Positions 17,519 to 27,818 are shown, counted from the stretch's first letter. The stretch is 64,000 bases of DNA from CAYRJD01 sp965212125 (GCA_965212125.1 OZ243045.1:868001-932000), one strand, 5' to 3'. The notes: a model not told the origin generated them from the letters alone. Program-made: numbers and translations.

Positions 17519-18580
17519 TTAGGCGTCGCTTGCGAGGACTTGTGCAGCAATTTCGGCGACCTGTGCTCCCACTGCTGGTGAAGTCTGAACGCCTGTACCG
17601 CCGAGCCCTGCACACCAAATGAAGGCCCCATCGTCGCCATGGGGCCCAATGAGTGGGTGGCGATCTTCGGCAAAGACACGCAGTCCTGCCCATGCGCGAT
17701 GAACCGTTCGCAGGTCAAAAGTGCTGTGAGTGTTGATGCGCTCAATGGCGTATGCCACATCTATCTCTTCGGCACGCGGGTCACCTGGCTTGATCGGAGC
17801 CTCGTCCGCTCTTGAGCAAAGCAAGATCCCGGGCACGTCTGGCTTGAAGTAAAAAGTGCTGTCGGCGGAAAACACGAGAGGCATGTCGGACGTGTCTGTC
17901 TTGACCGGGGCGATGAAAGCCGTGCGCTTCAACGATCGCAGCCCCGCCGGAGTAAGCCCCGCACGCCCAGCGAGCTCATCGGCCCAAGCCCCTGCCGCGT
18001 TCACCACTACGCGAGCACGCAGAGCGGGGTCAGGGGTGCGGATCTGCCAGTGGCCCCCATGACGCTCAACGCTTAGAGCTTCTGTATGCCTGCCGACAGC
18101 AACACCGTGTTGACGAGCACCACGTATGAACGCCTGCAAAAGCTCCTCGACGTCAATGTCGTAACACTCATATTGGACGGCCACTCGCTCAACAGCGGTA
18201 GAGCGAAGCTGCGGAAAAATTGCGAGCGCATCTTTGATACTCAACGGTGAAGCTCCTGGCAGATCTTGAAGCACTGCAGCAGGCTCGGTCGGATAGATCC
18301 ACAGGAGCGGTCGCTGCGTGAGAAGCGAATGGTTGGCAAAACCGCCAGCGTCTGAATCAAAGAATGCGCGACTTGCCGCAGTGAGCGTGTCGTTTACTTC
18401 ACCGCCGTAACCGGGAACGAGGGTTGCGGCGGAGCGGCCGGTGCTATGTGTTCCTAGATCAGTCTCCTTCTCAAGCAAAACTGTCTTGAGCCCTTTACGT
18501 GCCAGGTGATAGGCCGACGACGCGCCAGCAATACCACCGCCGATGACAACAACATCGGTGTTGGTAGGTAGTTCAGACAA
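17519..18580 (-). CDS. FAD-dependent oxidoreductase, DadA/glycine-oxidase-like
   Basis: A 353-residue flavoprotein of the DAO fold with FAD-binding GGGIAG near the N-terminus (14-19), a Glu for the ribose (LLEKE), STGRSAA and the C-terminal AGLGGTGVQTSPAVG that closes the FAD site. The family oxidises D-amino acids, glycine, sarcosine and similar amines. It is the last gene of the leftward series with an importer, racemase, hydantoinase and dipeptidase, which fits oxidation of an amino acid released by that pathway. Substrate unknown. Confidence 0.85.
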   Translation of the reverse strand: MSELPTNTDVVVIGGGIAGASSAYHLARKGLKTVLLEKETDLGTHSTGRSAATLVPGYGGEVNDTLTAASRAFFDSDAGGFANHSLLTQRPLLWIYPTEPAAVLQDLPGASPLSIKDALAIFPQLRSTAVERVAVQYECYDIDVEELLQAFIRGARQHGVAVGRHTEALSVERHGGHWQIRTPDPALRARVVVNAAGAWADELAGRAGLTPAGLRSLKRTAFIAPVKTDTSDMPLVFSADSTFYFKPDVPGILLCSRADEAPIKPGDPRAEEIDVAYAIERINTHSTFDLRTVHRAWAGLRVFAEDRHPLIGPHGDDGAFIWCAGLGGTGVQTSPAVGAQVAEIAAQVLASDA

Positions 18581-18654
18581 CGGCAGTCCAGGAGTCCAGG
18601 CGACGGCAGATCAGGCGTGAACCGTGGCAGGCAGTGCTAAATCACAAAGTCCGA

Positions 18655-19593
18655 TCACAAAGCGCGGCGGCGCGACCAGGTGTCTACGGCAACCGCCGCG
18701 AGAATCACGGCTCCTTGGATTACGCGCTGCCAGATTGGATCAACTTGATGAAGGTTGAAGCCGTTAGTCATCAAAGCAATGAAGAACGCGCCAGCGACGG
18801 TCCGCCAGATGGCTCCCTCTCCCCCGGCTATTGATGTGCCGCCGACCACCACGGCAGAAATCACGCCGAACACAAAACTGAAATCATCCGAAGGCAACGC
18901 CGACAGCGACCGCGAAGAAGACACGACACCTGCGAGTCCTGCCGCCGCTCCGGCTAGAGCGAAAGCGATGATCACAATACGAGAGACAGGAACGCCTGCT
19001 AGACGCGCAGCTTCAGGGTTGCCACCAGTGGCATAGACATGCCGCCCGAAGCGAGTGTGGCTCAACAACAACCAGGCGATGACAACCACCACGGCCGCTA
19101 TCCAAGTGGCAGAAGTGATCCCCCAGATGCGAGTGCGCGCAATGTCTGGGTAAGCATCTGTTGCGGCTCGCAAGACACTGCGATCGCTGATTAGAAAGCC
19201 CGCGCCAAAGACCATGTAAGAGGTGGCAAGTGTGGCGATAAAGGAGTTGACCTTGAAAGTAGTGACTATAAAACCGTTAGCTATGCCGACCGCCAACCCC
19301 ACTGCCACTCCAACCAGCAGCGCCAGGGGAACATTTTCCGTGGCGTTTTCAACTTGCAGAGCAAACAGCGGCGCGGCAACAAACACCGAAGCGACAGAGA
19401 TGTCAAACCCACCGGCGATCATGGTGATGGTGACGAATGAGGCGGCGATAAGCAAGGCCGACTGCTGATCGAGGATGTTGCGGAAGTTGGCCGTGCTGAC
19501 AAACCCATCCGTGGTTAAGACCAAGAAAAAGAACAGAGCAACGGTGACGACCGCTATCCCGTAACTCTGCAAGATGGGAAGAACTCGCGTCAT
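18655..19593 (-). CDS. ABC transporter permease, RbsC/BPD_transp_2 family
   Basis: A 312-residue, very hydrophobic protein with about eight to ten membrane segments and the RbsC-type motifs (ISVASVFV; GNPEAARLAGVPV, the loop contacting the ATPase; GGTSIAGGEG). One permease gene per operon is the Rbs arrangement, forming a homodimer. It overlaps the ATPase gene by 4 bases. Confidence 0.9.
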   Translation of the reverse strand: MTRVLPILQSYGIAVVTVALFFFLVLTTDGFVSTANFRNILDQQSALLIAASFVTITMIAGGFDISVASVFVAAPLFALQVENATENVPLALLVGVAVGLAVGIANGFIVTTFKVNSFIATLATSYMVFGAGFLISDRSVLRAATDAYPDIARTRIWGITSATWIAAVVVVIAWLLLSHTRFGRHVYATGGNPEAARLAGVPVSRIVIIAFALAGAAAGLAGVVSSSRSLSALPSDDFSFVFGVISAVVVGGTSIAGGEGAIWRTVAGAFFIALMTNGFNLHQVDPIWQRVIQGAVILAAVAVDTWSRRRAL

Positions 19594-21113
19594 GGTGTAG
19601 TTGGGCTTCCGTTATCTGAACTGCCAAACGCAGACGCAAGGATGTTTGTCTCGGTTACCTCTTCCCCGGCGAACTCAGCGGCGATTTGGCCGCGTCGCAT
19701 CACAAGAACACGATGACTCAAACCGATGACCTCTTCAAGCTCAGATGAGATCAATAGCACCGCACTGCCAGACTCCGCCAACTTTGTCAGCACCTCGTAG
19801 ATGGCACGCTTGGAACCGACGTCTACTCCCCTGGTGGGTTCGTCTGCAATAAATACTTTCGCTTCGCCCAACATTGCGCGAGCGAACAAGAGCTTTTGCT
19901 GATTGCCGCCCGAGAGCGCGGCAACTGCAGTGTTCAGCGTCTGCGCACGCACACCCACACGTTCGCACGCCACCTCAGCTGCATCGCGTTCCTGCTTGCG
20001 ACGTATCCCTAACCAACGCGCAAAACGATCCAGATAAGGCAACGTTGTGTTCTCTTTGACCGACCTGCCAAAGATCAAACCTTGATCGCGACGAGATTCG
20101 GGAATAAGCGACACCGCGTTAGTTAAACCGCTGCTAACAGTGCCCGCCAAGGTGACGCCATCAATCTCCACCGTGCCTGAACTGGTTTTTGACGCGCCAT
20201 AGATGGCGTGAGCTACCTCGCTACGACCGGCGCCGACCAACCCAGCAAAGCCGACGATCTCCCCAGCGCGAACGTCAAACGACACATCGTCAAACTCACC
20301 AGGACGTGATATCGCTCGAACCTGCAGCATCGCTGGGCCATCGCTGCTCGGGGTAGGCGGCTTCTGCGGAAACGCTTCCTCAATTGAGCGTCCAGTCATC
20401 CCCTCAACGAGCGAGTCGTATGTCTCATCTGAAGTTTTGTTAGTGCGCACGATTTGACCATCTCGCATGATGGTTACGAAGTCAGCAACCGACAGCACCT
20501 CTTCTAAGAAATGAGAGATATAGACAACCGCCGAGCCTGCGGTGGCTAGGTCGCGCACGGTCTGGCGCAGCTCGTTTGCTTCATGGCTGGCGAGTCGCGC
20601 GGTGGGCTCATCAAAGACGACCAGTCGAGCAGCGCGACCAAGCGCACGCAAAATTTCAACCTTTTGCTGATCGGCTACGGACAGCGAACCGGCTCGTGCC
20701 TCAAGCGGCACCTCAAGACCGTGCTGTGATACCAGTTCTTGTACTCGACGGCGGTTTGCCCCTTGCTTGACCAAAGGACCTATGTGCTCTTCATTACCCA
20801 ACACGATGTTGTCAACGACCGACATTGCCGGCAGCAGTGAGAGCTCTTGCGATACGCCAACTAATCCGCGCGCTGCGGCATGCGCTGGGTCGTGCAGATG
20901 GCAGGCCTCGCCATCAAGAGTGATATCCCCGCGATCAGGTTGATGAACGCCGAGAACGATTCCACCCAGCGTTGACTTTCCTGCACCGTTCTCTCCTACT
21001 AAGGCATGAACCTCGCCAGCCCGAAAAGCGATACTGGCATCATCCAGGGCACGCGTCGCACCGAAACGCTTGCTGACGCCAGTAAGGCTCAGAAGTGCTT
21101 CGGCACGACTCAC
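19590..21113 (-). CDS. ABC transporter ATPase, RbsA-type (two nucleotide-binding domains)
   Basis: A 507-residue protein with two fused ATPase domains. The first has Walker A GENGAGKST (40-48) and a degenerate signature LSVADQQK. The second has the altered Walker A GLVGAGRSE, typical of RbsA-type proteins, with an intact signature LSGGNQQK and a DEPTRGVDVG motif. It energises import with the permease at 18655 and lipoprotein at 21198. Specificity is set by the binding protein, so a sugar substrate should not be assumed. Confidence 0.92.
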   Translation of the reverse strand: MSRAEALLSLTGVSKRFGATRALDDASIAFRAGEVHALVGENGAGKSTLGGIVLGVHQPDRGDITLDGEACHLHDPAHAAARGLVGVSQELSLLPAMSVVDNIVLGNEEHIGPLVKQGANRRRVQELVSQHGLEVPLEARAGSLSVADQQKVEILRALGRAARLVVFDEPTARLASHEANELRQTVRDLATAGSAVVYISHFLEEVLSVADFVTIMRDGQIVRTNKTSDETYDSLVEGMTGRSIEEAFPQKPPTPSSDGPAMLQVRAISRPGEFDDVSFDVRAGEIVGFAGLVGAGRSEVAHAIYGASKTSSGTVEIDGVTLAGTVSSGLTNAVSLIPESRRDQGLIFGRSVKENTTLPYLDRFARWLGIRRKQERDAAEVACERVGVRAQTLNTAVAALSGGNQQKLLFARAMLGEAKVFIADEPTRGVDVGSKRAIYEVLTKLAESGSAVLLISSELEEVIGLSHRVLVMRRGQIAAEFAGEEVTETNILASAFGSSDNGSPTTP

Positions 21114-21197
21114 GGTGTCCCGATCACGGTGATTCCGAGATGGGTTCTGAATGAGTCTTAGCTAGTTGGCTTATTGGGCCAGGTTAGAAAGCTTGAC

Positions 21198-22295
21198 TCA
21201 GCCCGCCCACTGAGCATCAAACTGACCAACGTTCGCTGCGGTCACGAGTCCGTTATCCGGCAGGTCAACCAAGGGATCAACTCCGCCGACATCGCTTCCG
21301 CCGGTGAGGGCAGCAACCATGGCTTCCATTGCCAAGCGACCTTCATCGCTGGGTGCACCGAACACACCGCCAAACCAAGCGCCGCTGCGAATACCGTCAA
21401 TCGCTGGCTGCGAGCCGCCTAGTCCGATTAGCGCTACCTGATCAAGCTTGCCTTCCTCGGCCAGAACAATCTCTGCTCCTTGCACCGACTGGTCAGCACC
21501 AACTAGCACATCAAAGTTCGGGGCTACTTGGAGTATGTCTTGAGTTGCGTTGATGCCGCCTTCAGGCCCTAGGTATTGACCTTCGCCTTCGGCAACAACC
21601 GTTATCTGCGGTTGATTGTCAATGACTTGATCAAACCCGATGCGCAAGGCATCGTCCAGCGGAATGCCTTTGATGCCAAAGATGTAGACGACCTCGCACG
21701 GGTCAATATCGGCACAGGCTTGCACGGTCAATGCGCCTAGTCGAACGCCATTCTGCAACGGCGGAGCCATGATGGATGCGCTGACGCCAGGCACCTGCGG
21801 GTCAGCCGTGGAGAAATCATCGCCAACAACCTGGTTGAGAATCACTACCTCAAGGCCTGCTGCAACAGCAGCCGCAATATCTGGTGCGGATGCCAGACCG
21901 GCGATCGCAACGAGGATGACACCGTCATAACTACCTGACGCAATTACATCTTGAAACTGGGTGGATTGCAGCGCCGGATCAAACTGAGCGTCAAACTCAA
22001 CTATCTCTACGTTGTTGTCAGCCGCTACTTGTTCCATTTGCGTCAATGAAGACCGCAGCCAAGTGTTGGCAGAGCTCGCTGAGAGATAGGCGACACGGAA
22101 AGGCTCTGGCGCGGCCGTGGTTGTCGTTGCCTCAGGTTCCGGCGCAGCCGTAGTTGCGGCCGGCGTGTTGTCGCTAGCGGTACCGTCATCAGCCGCATCG
22201 TCGTCATCGCTGCCGCAAGCCGCAAGTGCTAGGGCAAACAGGGCTAGTAGCAGCAGCCAAAGTGGTTGGCGGCGGGTGAATCGTCTGGTTCTCAC
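21198..22295 (-). CDS. ABC transporter substrate-binding lipoprotein, type I periplasmic-binding fold
   Basis: A 365-residue lipoprotein with basic start, hydrophobic stretch and lipobox ALAACG, then an Asp/Ala/Thr linker. The mature part is the RbsB-like fold (Peripla_BP_4): FRVAYLSASSANTWLRS, YDGVILVA and VALIGLGGSQPA. The GTG at 22295 is preceded by AAGGAGG at ideal spacing, so it is preferred over the GTG at 22340. First gene of the importer; the ligand is probably the compound degraded by the upstream genes. Confidence 0.88.
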   Translation of the reverse strand: MRTRRFTRRQPLWLLLLALFALALAACGSDDDDAADDGTASDNTPAATTAAPEPEATTTTAAPEPFRVAYLSASSANTWLRSSLTQMEQVAADNNVEIVEFDAQFDPALQSTQFQDVIASGSYDGVILVAIAGLASAPDIAAAVAAGLEVVILNQVVGDDFSTADPQVPGVSASIMAPPLQNGVRLGALTVQACADIDPCEVVYIFGIKGIPLDDALRIGFDQVIDNQPQITVVAEGEGQYLGPEGGINATQDILQVAPNFDVLVGADQSVQGAEIVLAEEGKLDQVALIGLGGSQPAIDGIRSGAWFGGVFGAPSDEGRLAMEAMVAALTGGSDVGGVDPLVDLPDNGLVTAANVGQFDAQWAG

Positions 22296-22438
22296 AGATG
22301 GCCTCCTTGAAGAGCAGTCGGCATTTAGCCGATTCGCCACCGAAAGTACCCTTCACAAGCAATTACGTGTAGATGCGCTTAGCACAACAGCACGCTTGAT
22401 AATAGGCGTTTCGCACAAAGCCTGCTAGTAGCTGCCAG

Positions 22439-24004
22439 TTAGCGGTTTATTCGTAGCACACGGCAAGCGAGCTGAAGTGAAAGCCGCGTTTCGGGGTCTT
22501 CAAAACTGGCGCCGAGCACGTCTGAGACCTTTCTGATTCGGTTAGCGACCGTGTTGCGATGCACAGCGAGCTTGTAAGCGGCATTGGTGGTTGAGCAGCT
22601 GGAATCAAGGTAAACCTCAAGAGTTCGTAATAGCTCATGATTTGGGTCAATATCCAGAACCGGCTGGATGATCGACTGGGCATAACGAGCAAAGTCCTCG
22701 GAACTAAACCATCCCATTAGCACTCTTTGCACGCCTAGCTGATCAATGTGTGCTGCGCCTGAGCGATCGCTTGAGCGAGCGTTTGCGATGACCGCGGCTT
22801 CACTGGCTTCAGTGAGCGAGCGACGCAATCCATCAAGGCCCTCGTAGGGGCGGCCGATTCCAGCATGAGCCGCCAGAGTGGGATGCACCTCCACAAAAGT
22901 GTCAAGAACCCTGGAGACCATCTGCACGGTGCCGGCATAGCCCTCAACAACTGGCTCGCTTTGGTTATTGATCCAACCGCTCCACCCGTCGTTGCGCTCA
23001 ACTAAGGGACCGTCAAAACCTTCATCGCGAAAACGGCCAAGCAGCTCTTCGTGCAGTCCAACGATGCGACTGGCGTCGGCTCCACGCAGCTTTATGTGAA
23101 CCCCCGTGTTCCAACCGGCGGCGCTCCAACCAAGCTCATGGAGTTGGTGTTGGATTTCTCGCTCAGCTAACTCACCTGTGTTGAGAATCTCATTTAGCGC
23201 AGCGATTCTTCGGCGCGAGTCACTGACTGCACGCACTCTGGCTGATCCCAGAAGTGCCGTGAGATACCACGAGCCAATTTGCAGCATGGTGCGAAGCAAG
23301 CGTTGAGCGCTATCCGATCCTTTTGATTCGCCAACTAGCCAGTACACGGTTTCTTCACCGGGGGTAAGGACAATTGCCGCGCTGTGAAGAGCGGTGCCTA
23401 GCGAATGGTCAATGTTGTATGCGTTATGCGTGGCAAGCCGCTGGTCCTGCAAGGCAATCTCATCACCAGCAATGCGGACACGATCGCGGTCAATCAGACA
23501 GACATCGGCGGCGCTCAGGTCGCGGATGAGAGCAAGCACTTCTTCAATGTCTGTCAGCCGCATCGCGTGAAGCTTCCGCAGCAACTCGTCTATGACCGCT
23601 GCTTGCTCAACATCTGGCGCCCACAGCAGACCGCGAAGCTGTTGCGTGAGTGCCATTACATCAGCGGCAGCCAGCGAGAGCAATGGAAGTTCGAAACGGT
23701 TGGCGAGACGCTGCGAGCCAAGCCCAATGTCAAAGCTGGGGTTTACGACCACGAGAGCGGCTGCCCCAGCGTCGCAACTGACGCGAATGGCGATGTCAAT
23801 CTGATAGAGGTGGTCACCGATTAAGCCCGCATCCAGGACAACCATCTCACCGGGTTGAAGTGTGGATTGCTTGTCAACAGATGTTCGCAACACCACATCG
23901 GTGATCTGCTGGTCAAGTCCTGATTCACCTGCCAACAGGTCGGCGTCAGCCAGGGATGGCGAAGCGACCAACTGCCTCACGGTTGCGGGACGATCGGCTG
24001 CCAT
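22439..24004 (-). CDS. PucR-family transcriptional regulator
   Basis: A 521-residue protein with an N-terminal PucR domain (about 5-120), a central GGDEF-like/CdaR region, and a C-terminal helix-turn-helix near 455-500 (TTNAAYKLAVHRNTVANRIRKVSDVLG). Family members respond to metabolites in purine, amino-acid and sugar-acid catabolism. It lies inside the leftward series between the dipeptidase and the importer and probably senses the pathway's substrate. Confidence 0.88.
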   Translation of the reverse strand: MAADRPATVRQLVASPSLADADLLAGESGLDQQITDVVLRTSVDKQSTLQPGEMVVLDAGLIGDHLYQIDIAIRVSCDAGAAALVVVNPSFDIGLGSQRLANRFELPLLSLAAADVMALTQQLRGLLWAPDVEQAAVIDELLRKLHAMRLTDIEEVLALIRDLSAADVCLIDRDRVRIAGDEIALQDQRLATHNAYNIDHSLGTALHSAAIVLTPGEETVYWLVGESKGSDSAQRLLRTMLQIGSWYLTALLGSARVRAVSDSRRRIAALNEILNTGELAEREIQHQLHELGWSAAGWNTGVHIKLRGADASRIVGLHEELLGRFRDEGFDGPLVERNDGWSGWINNQSEPVVEGYAGTVQMVSRVLDTFVEVHPTLAAHAGIGRPYEGLDGLRRSLTEASEAAVIANARSSDRSGAAHIDQLGVQRVLMGWFSSEDFARYAQSIIQPVLDIDPNHELLRTLEVYLDSSCSTTNAAYKLAVHRNTVANRIRKVSDVLGASFEDPETRLSLQLACRVLRINR

Positions 24005-24049
24005 AACCCAAAACTAATCTTTGGCGCTGTTTCCTAGGGCAAGTTCTAG

Positions 24050-25069
24050 CTAGGGCAGGTTCTGGCGAAAGAAGCCCAGCATGTTGCCGCTGCCGATCTT
24101 TACGGCTTGCTCAACGCCAAATCTTTCCAGCAGAGCTTCGCTGAGGTGGCGAAAGTCTGCCGGAGCCTTGAGGTTGTCTATGTATTGCAGGTCTTCGGGG
24201 CGAACGAGAATCTGCTTGCTGAGTATTGGATCAACTTGTCTGACCAGGTCATCTATGAAATCGGCACCGATCGCAACTCGGTCTGGTCCGGCGACGGCCG
24301 CAACGTGCGCTAGGTGGTCTACGAAATCTGTCAATGTGGCGCCCTGCTTGGCCGCGCTGGGTTTAGCCACAAACGGCCCGAAGGCATTCACGGCTACGAA
24401 TCCGCCGGAATCAGCCACGAGCTTGATCTGCTCATCGGTGAGATTGCGGGGATGATCACAGAGACTGCGCGCCGACGAATGAGTAGCCACAAACGGCTTA
24501 AGCGCCACCTGCGACAAGTGGCCAACTCCAGGAGCGGACAGATGCGAAATATCCACCACCATTCCCAAGCGATTCATCTCTTGGATTGCCTCTACCCCTA
24601 GCGAGGTCAAGCGACCATACGTCTCGGTTTCGGCGATGCCGTCGGCCATGAGAGTGCGCCGATTCCAAGTAAGCGAAGCCATACGAACACCCAGCCGCCA
24701 CAGGGTGTCAAACATCGACAAAGACGGCCCGATCGGCTCGGCACCTTCAATCGCGAGCATGAGAGCTATGCGTCCACTGTCAATGATTTCGTCTATGTCG
24801 GAGGCTGTGTTAACCATGCCAACATCGCTGGCATGCAGCTCGGTGATCTCGTGCGCTAAAGCAATGACTTCAAGTGTTCGGCGAAGCGCCCCTTCGCCTA
24901 TGAACTGCTCCTCGGTGAAGATCGGCAGTACCTGGAAGACAACCCCACCCTCACGCAGGCCCGGCAGCCAGTCATCGCCAAAGGGATCGGCCACCCCGCG
25001 CTCGCGCCGATGGATGCAAGCGAGCAGCAGATCGTTGTGCGAATCCGCTATGGGGACAGACGAAGTCAT
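24050..25069 (-). CDS. Membrane dipeptidase-like protein, peptidase M19 family
   Basis: A 339-residue M19 (renal dipeptidase) family enzyme. It has DSHNDL near the N-terminus (metal ligands His and Asp), the bridging Glu in MLAIEGAE, DISHLS, ATHSSARSLCDHPRN and IGADFID. These enzymes use two zinc ions to cut dipeptides, including ones with a D-residue at the C-terminus. No signal peptide is visible, so it acts in the cytoplasm. With the racemase and hydantoinase nearby it may open an N-acylated or cyclic dipeptide-like substrate. Confidence 0.88.
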   Translation of the reverse strand: MTSSVPIADSHNDLLLACIHRRERGVADPFGDDWLPGLREGGVVFQVLPIFTEEQFIGEGALRRTLEVIALAHEITELHASDVGMVNTASDIDEIIDSGRIALMLAIEGAEPIGPSLSMFDTLWRLGVRMASLTWNRRTLMADGIAETETYGRLTSLGVEAIQEMNRLGMVVDISHLSAPGVGHLSQVALKPFVATHSSARSLCDHPRNLTDEQIKLVADSGGFVAVNAFGPFVAKPSAAKQGATLTDFVDHLAHVAAVAGPDRVAIGADFIDDLVRQVDPILSKQILVRPEDLQYIDNLKAPADFRHLSEALLERFGVEQAVKIGSGNMLGFFRQNLP

Positions 25070-25125
25070 TGCAAGCGGGTTTGGCTAGGCAGGTTTTGCG
25101 GGGCGGGTTAGCTGACCGGGCTTGG

Positions 25126-26754
25126 CTAGGCGAGCGGGCCAGCGGCCTTAACCATCACACGGCAGCCGCCGCCGGGCACGTAAGTCATCGGTACTTCTGT
25201 AACGGTCGTGATGCGGACCTGATCCGGATCGGCGCCTGCCCGCACCGCAGCGTTGCTAGCCAGCTCACGAGCGTCATCCAGGCTGGCCTCACGGCCGGTT
25301 TCGTCATAGCTATAGACCCGGTCAACAGCTCCTGACGCTTCCGCTATGCCAGCTCCATATGCATTGGCAACGGAATGGTTCTCCGGGCGCAGCACCTCGG
25401 AGACGCCAGGGACTCCGTCGGGAATCAGGTGCGCTCCCCCACCCACTGCGAGGAGTGGAAGTGCCGCTCGGCTGGACTTCATCCGCTCGCTCATGATCGT
25501 GACTTGTTCGTCAACCCAGCCCAGCGCATCGGCAACGAGCGAACTGTCAATCTGCGCCACAAGTTTGGGATCGCCGAACTCTTGCAGACGCCCGCCCGCG
25601 AGGGAAATGTCCGACAAGGTCAGCGTGGAACCGCCGGTGCAAAGCGCTTCCGTGACGACGGCGTAGCCCACTGAGTCGGGCCCAATAGCGAGCCCGTCGC
25701 CAGTGTCGGCACGTGAGTCAAGAACGATCGTTCCACCACCTAGCCCCATTGAAATGAGATCGGGCATGCGGAAGTTGGTTCGCACGCCGCCGACTTCAAC
25801 GGCAGCGGTTGATTCGCGCGGGAAGCCGTCAACCAAGATGCCCGCATCGGCTGAGGTGCCACCAACGTCAATAACCACAGCATCGTTTACCCCCGCCAGT
25901 GCGCAGGCGCCGCGCATCGAGTTCGTGGGGCCAGATCCAAGGGTCAGCACTGGAAATTTGCCAGCCTCGGCGGCGGTCATGAGAGTGCCGTCGTTTTGGG
26001 TGAGATAGGCACTGATGGCAAGGTCGTGATCGCTCAGCGCAGCTTCAAATCCATCAACCACACCGGCCGCCACGCTTAACAGCGAAGCGTTCAAGATGGT
26101 GGCGTTCTCTCTTTCAAGCAAGCCCAGCGAGCCGACCTGATGACTCAGCGACACAGCGATGTCCGATCCGACCTCGTCGCTAAGAATCTCTAGCGTCCTG
26201 AGTTCGTGTTCGGTTGAAGCCGGGCTAAACGCACCCGACACCGCAATCGCCTTACACCCCGCAGCCAGCGCGTCTTTGCCAAGCTGGCGGATGGCGGGCT
26301 CATCTAGCGCAGCTATTTCCGCGCCGTTGTACTCATTGCCGCCTTCAACTATCGCGGCGGCACCGATAACGATGTCGCGGATGTCTGCGGGCCAGGCCGC
26401 ACCCGAGCGCACACCCACCGAGGACGGAGCAGCCAAGCGCAGCACCGCAACCTTGTCAAGCCCCTTACGCCGGATTATGGCGTTGGCAAGCTGAGTGGTA
26501 CCGAGCATCGCTTTGGTGACGTGTGATTTGTCAACCGGCTGAAGGACTTTTTCAAGCGACTCGCGTATGCCATCGATCGGCTCAGGAGTCGTTACTACCT
26601 TGATTGCGTTTATAACGACACCGCTGGTGTCGATGACCACTGCATCGGTATTTGTGCCTCCGACATCTATGCCGATTCGGAGCTCTCCGCCGTCGGCTTG
26701 GCCGTTGCTTGAACTGTTGGTGCTATTTGCGTCTGAGTTATTTGTCTGGTTCAT
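25126..26754 (-). CDS. Hydantoinase/oxoprolinase family protein, HyuA-like
   Basis: A 542-residue ASKHA-fold protein with the phosphate-binding motif IGIDVGGTNTDAVV near residue 27, a second VIDVGGTSAD motif, and GLGGGTIV. HyuA proteins hydrolyse hydantoins, N-methylhydantoin or 5-oxoproline using ATP. No HyuB partner is present; instead the preceding gene is DUF917. The ATG at 26754 overlaps the DUF917 stop in an ATGA. The first 20 residues are an Asn/Ser-rich tail. Confidence 0.88.
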   Translation of the reverse strand: MNQTNNSDANSTNSSSNGQADGGELRIGIDVGGTNTDAVVIDTSGVVINAIKVVTTPEPIDGIRESLEKVLQPVDKSHVTKAMLGTTQLANAIIRRKGLDKVAVLRLAAPSSVGVRSGAAWPADIRDIVIGAAAIVEGGNEYNGAEIAALDEPAIRQLGKDALAAGCKAIAVSGAFSPASTEHELRTLEILSDEVGSDIAVSLSHQVGSLGLLERENATILNASLLSVAAGVVDGFEAALSDHDLAISAYLTQNDGTLMTAAEAGKFPVLTLGSGPTNSMRGACALAGVNDAVVIDVGGTSADAGILVDGFPRESTAAVEVGGVRTNFRMPDLISMGLGGGTIVLDSRADTGDGLAIGPDSVGYAVVTEALCTGGSTLTLSDISLAGGRLQEFGDPKLVAQIDSSLVADALGWVDEQVTIMSERMKSSRAALPLLAVGGGAHLIPDGVPGVSEVLRPENHSVANAYGAGIAEASGAVDRVYSYDETGREASLDDARELASNAAVRAGADPDQVRITTVTEVPMTYVPGGGCRVMVKAAGPLA

Positions 26755-27818
26755 GAGGGCAGCTCCACGTAATCGATTTCGTAGCCGAATGCGCGCGGCC
26801 CCACAAGCGCTTCCATTCCATCGCGGTGCCATTCGGGCGCGCAGGGCATGCCGATCACTACTACTCGGTTGCCATAGGCGATGCCTTCGGTGGTCATCGG
26901 GTCGTATGTCTCGTGATCAAGTAGGCAGATCAAGTTCGGAGTCGTGATGATCGGCTCGCCGTCTAAGAAGGCGATCAGGTTTTCGTTTTGCACCTCGATG
27001 CGCATGGTTTCGTCACTGCCGTGAAGGTCTTCAAGAATGAGGGTTGAGCGGGCAAAACCATCGGTCGTACGGCGGTCAAGATCAACGACCTTGCCTGCGA
27101 AAAACTCATGCGCCTGGTACTCGGACAAAAACTGCGCCCACGCACCTTCGTCGCCGTCTTTGACCGATTGCAGCTGTCGCCCAACTTCGGTGCAGTAAGA
27201 CAGCGAACCTTGAATGCCATGCTCGGCGATCTGGCCAGCGGTTAACGGATAACAGCTAAGGGCGTTGGCCAGGCCGAGCTGAATGACGGCCGTGCGTGCC
27301 AGCGTCTCGGCGATCTGGTTTGAGGTGGCATCAAACAAGCACTGATTGCCTTTCTCGTCTGCGATCGACATCGGTGTGGCGAGCAAACCAGCCAGCGTGA
27401 ACACCGTCATTTCGATTTGCGGATAGGCACGCCGCATGGAGTCGGCATTGACGATGGGTAGACCCATCTCGGCGGCGGTCGCAATGGGAATGAGGGTGTT
27501 GAGCCCACCTACTTCGATCGGCATGATCGCCGCTGGCTCTTTGCCCAGATACGACGCCAGCGATTTCACTCCGGCAACGAACTCTGTCCCTGCAGGAATT
27601 TTCTCCAAGATGACGGTTGGGGCGCCGATTATCGCGGTGGACAACACCAGGTCATCAGGCGGGAGGTCTTTGGCATTGATGACCTTGACCGGTCCGAACT
27701 CTTCAAGAGCTTGGTGAGCGAGCAGCTTGCCGATGTACGGGTCGCCACCGCCGCCAGTTCCCAGCAGGGTCGCGCCGAGCGCTAGATCCTCAATGTCGTC
27801 AGCGGTCAGAATGTCCAT
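26751..27818 (-). CDS. DUF917-family protein
   Basis: A 355-residue protein starting MDILTADDIEDLALGATLLGTGGGGDPYIGK, the recognisable DUF917 beginning, followed by LSTAIIGAPTVILEK and IEVGGLNTLIPI. DUF917 proteins are repeatedly coded next to HyuA-type hydantoinases and are thought to be their partner, but no activity is established. It overlaps hyuA by 4 bases, so the two are translated together. Confidence 0.85.
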   Translation of the reverse strand: MDILTADDIEDLALGATLLGTGGGGDPYIGKLLAHQALEEFGPVKVINAKDLPPDDLVLSTAIIGAPTVILEKIPAGTEFVAGVKSLASYLGKEPAAIMPIEVGGLNTLIPIATAAEMGLPIVNADSMRRAYPQIEMTVFTLAGLLATPMSIADEKGNQCLFDATSNQIAETLARTAVIQLGLANALSCYPLTAGQIAEHGIQGSLSYCTEVGRQLQSVKDGDEGAWAQFLSEYQAHEFFAGKVVDLDRRTTDGFARSTLILEDLHGSDETMRIEVQNENLIAFLDGEPIITTPNLICLLDHETYDPMTTEGIAYGNRVVVIGMPCAPEWHRDGMEALVGPRAFGYEIDYVELPS

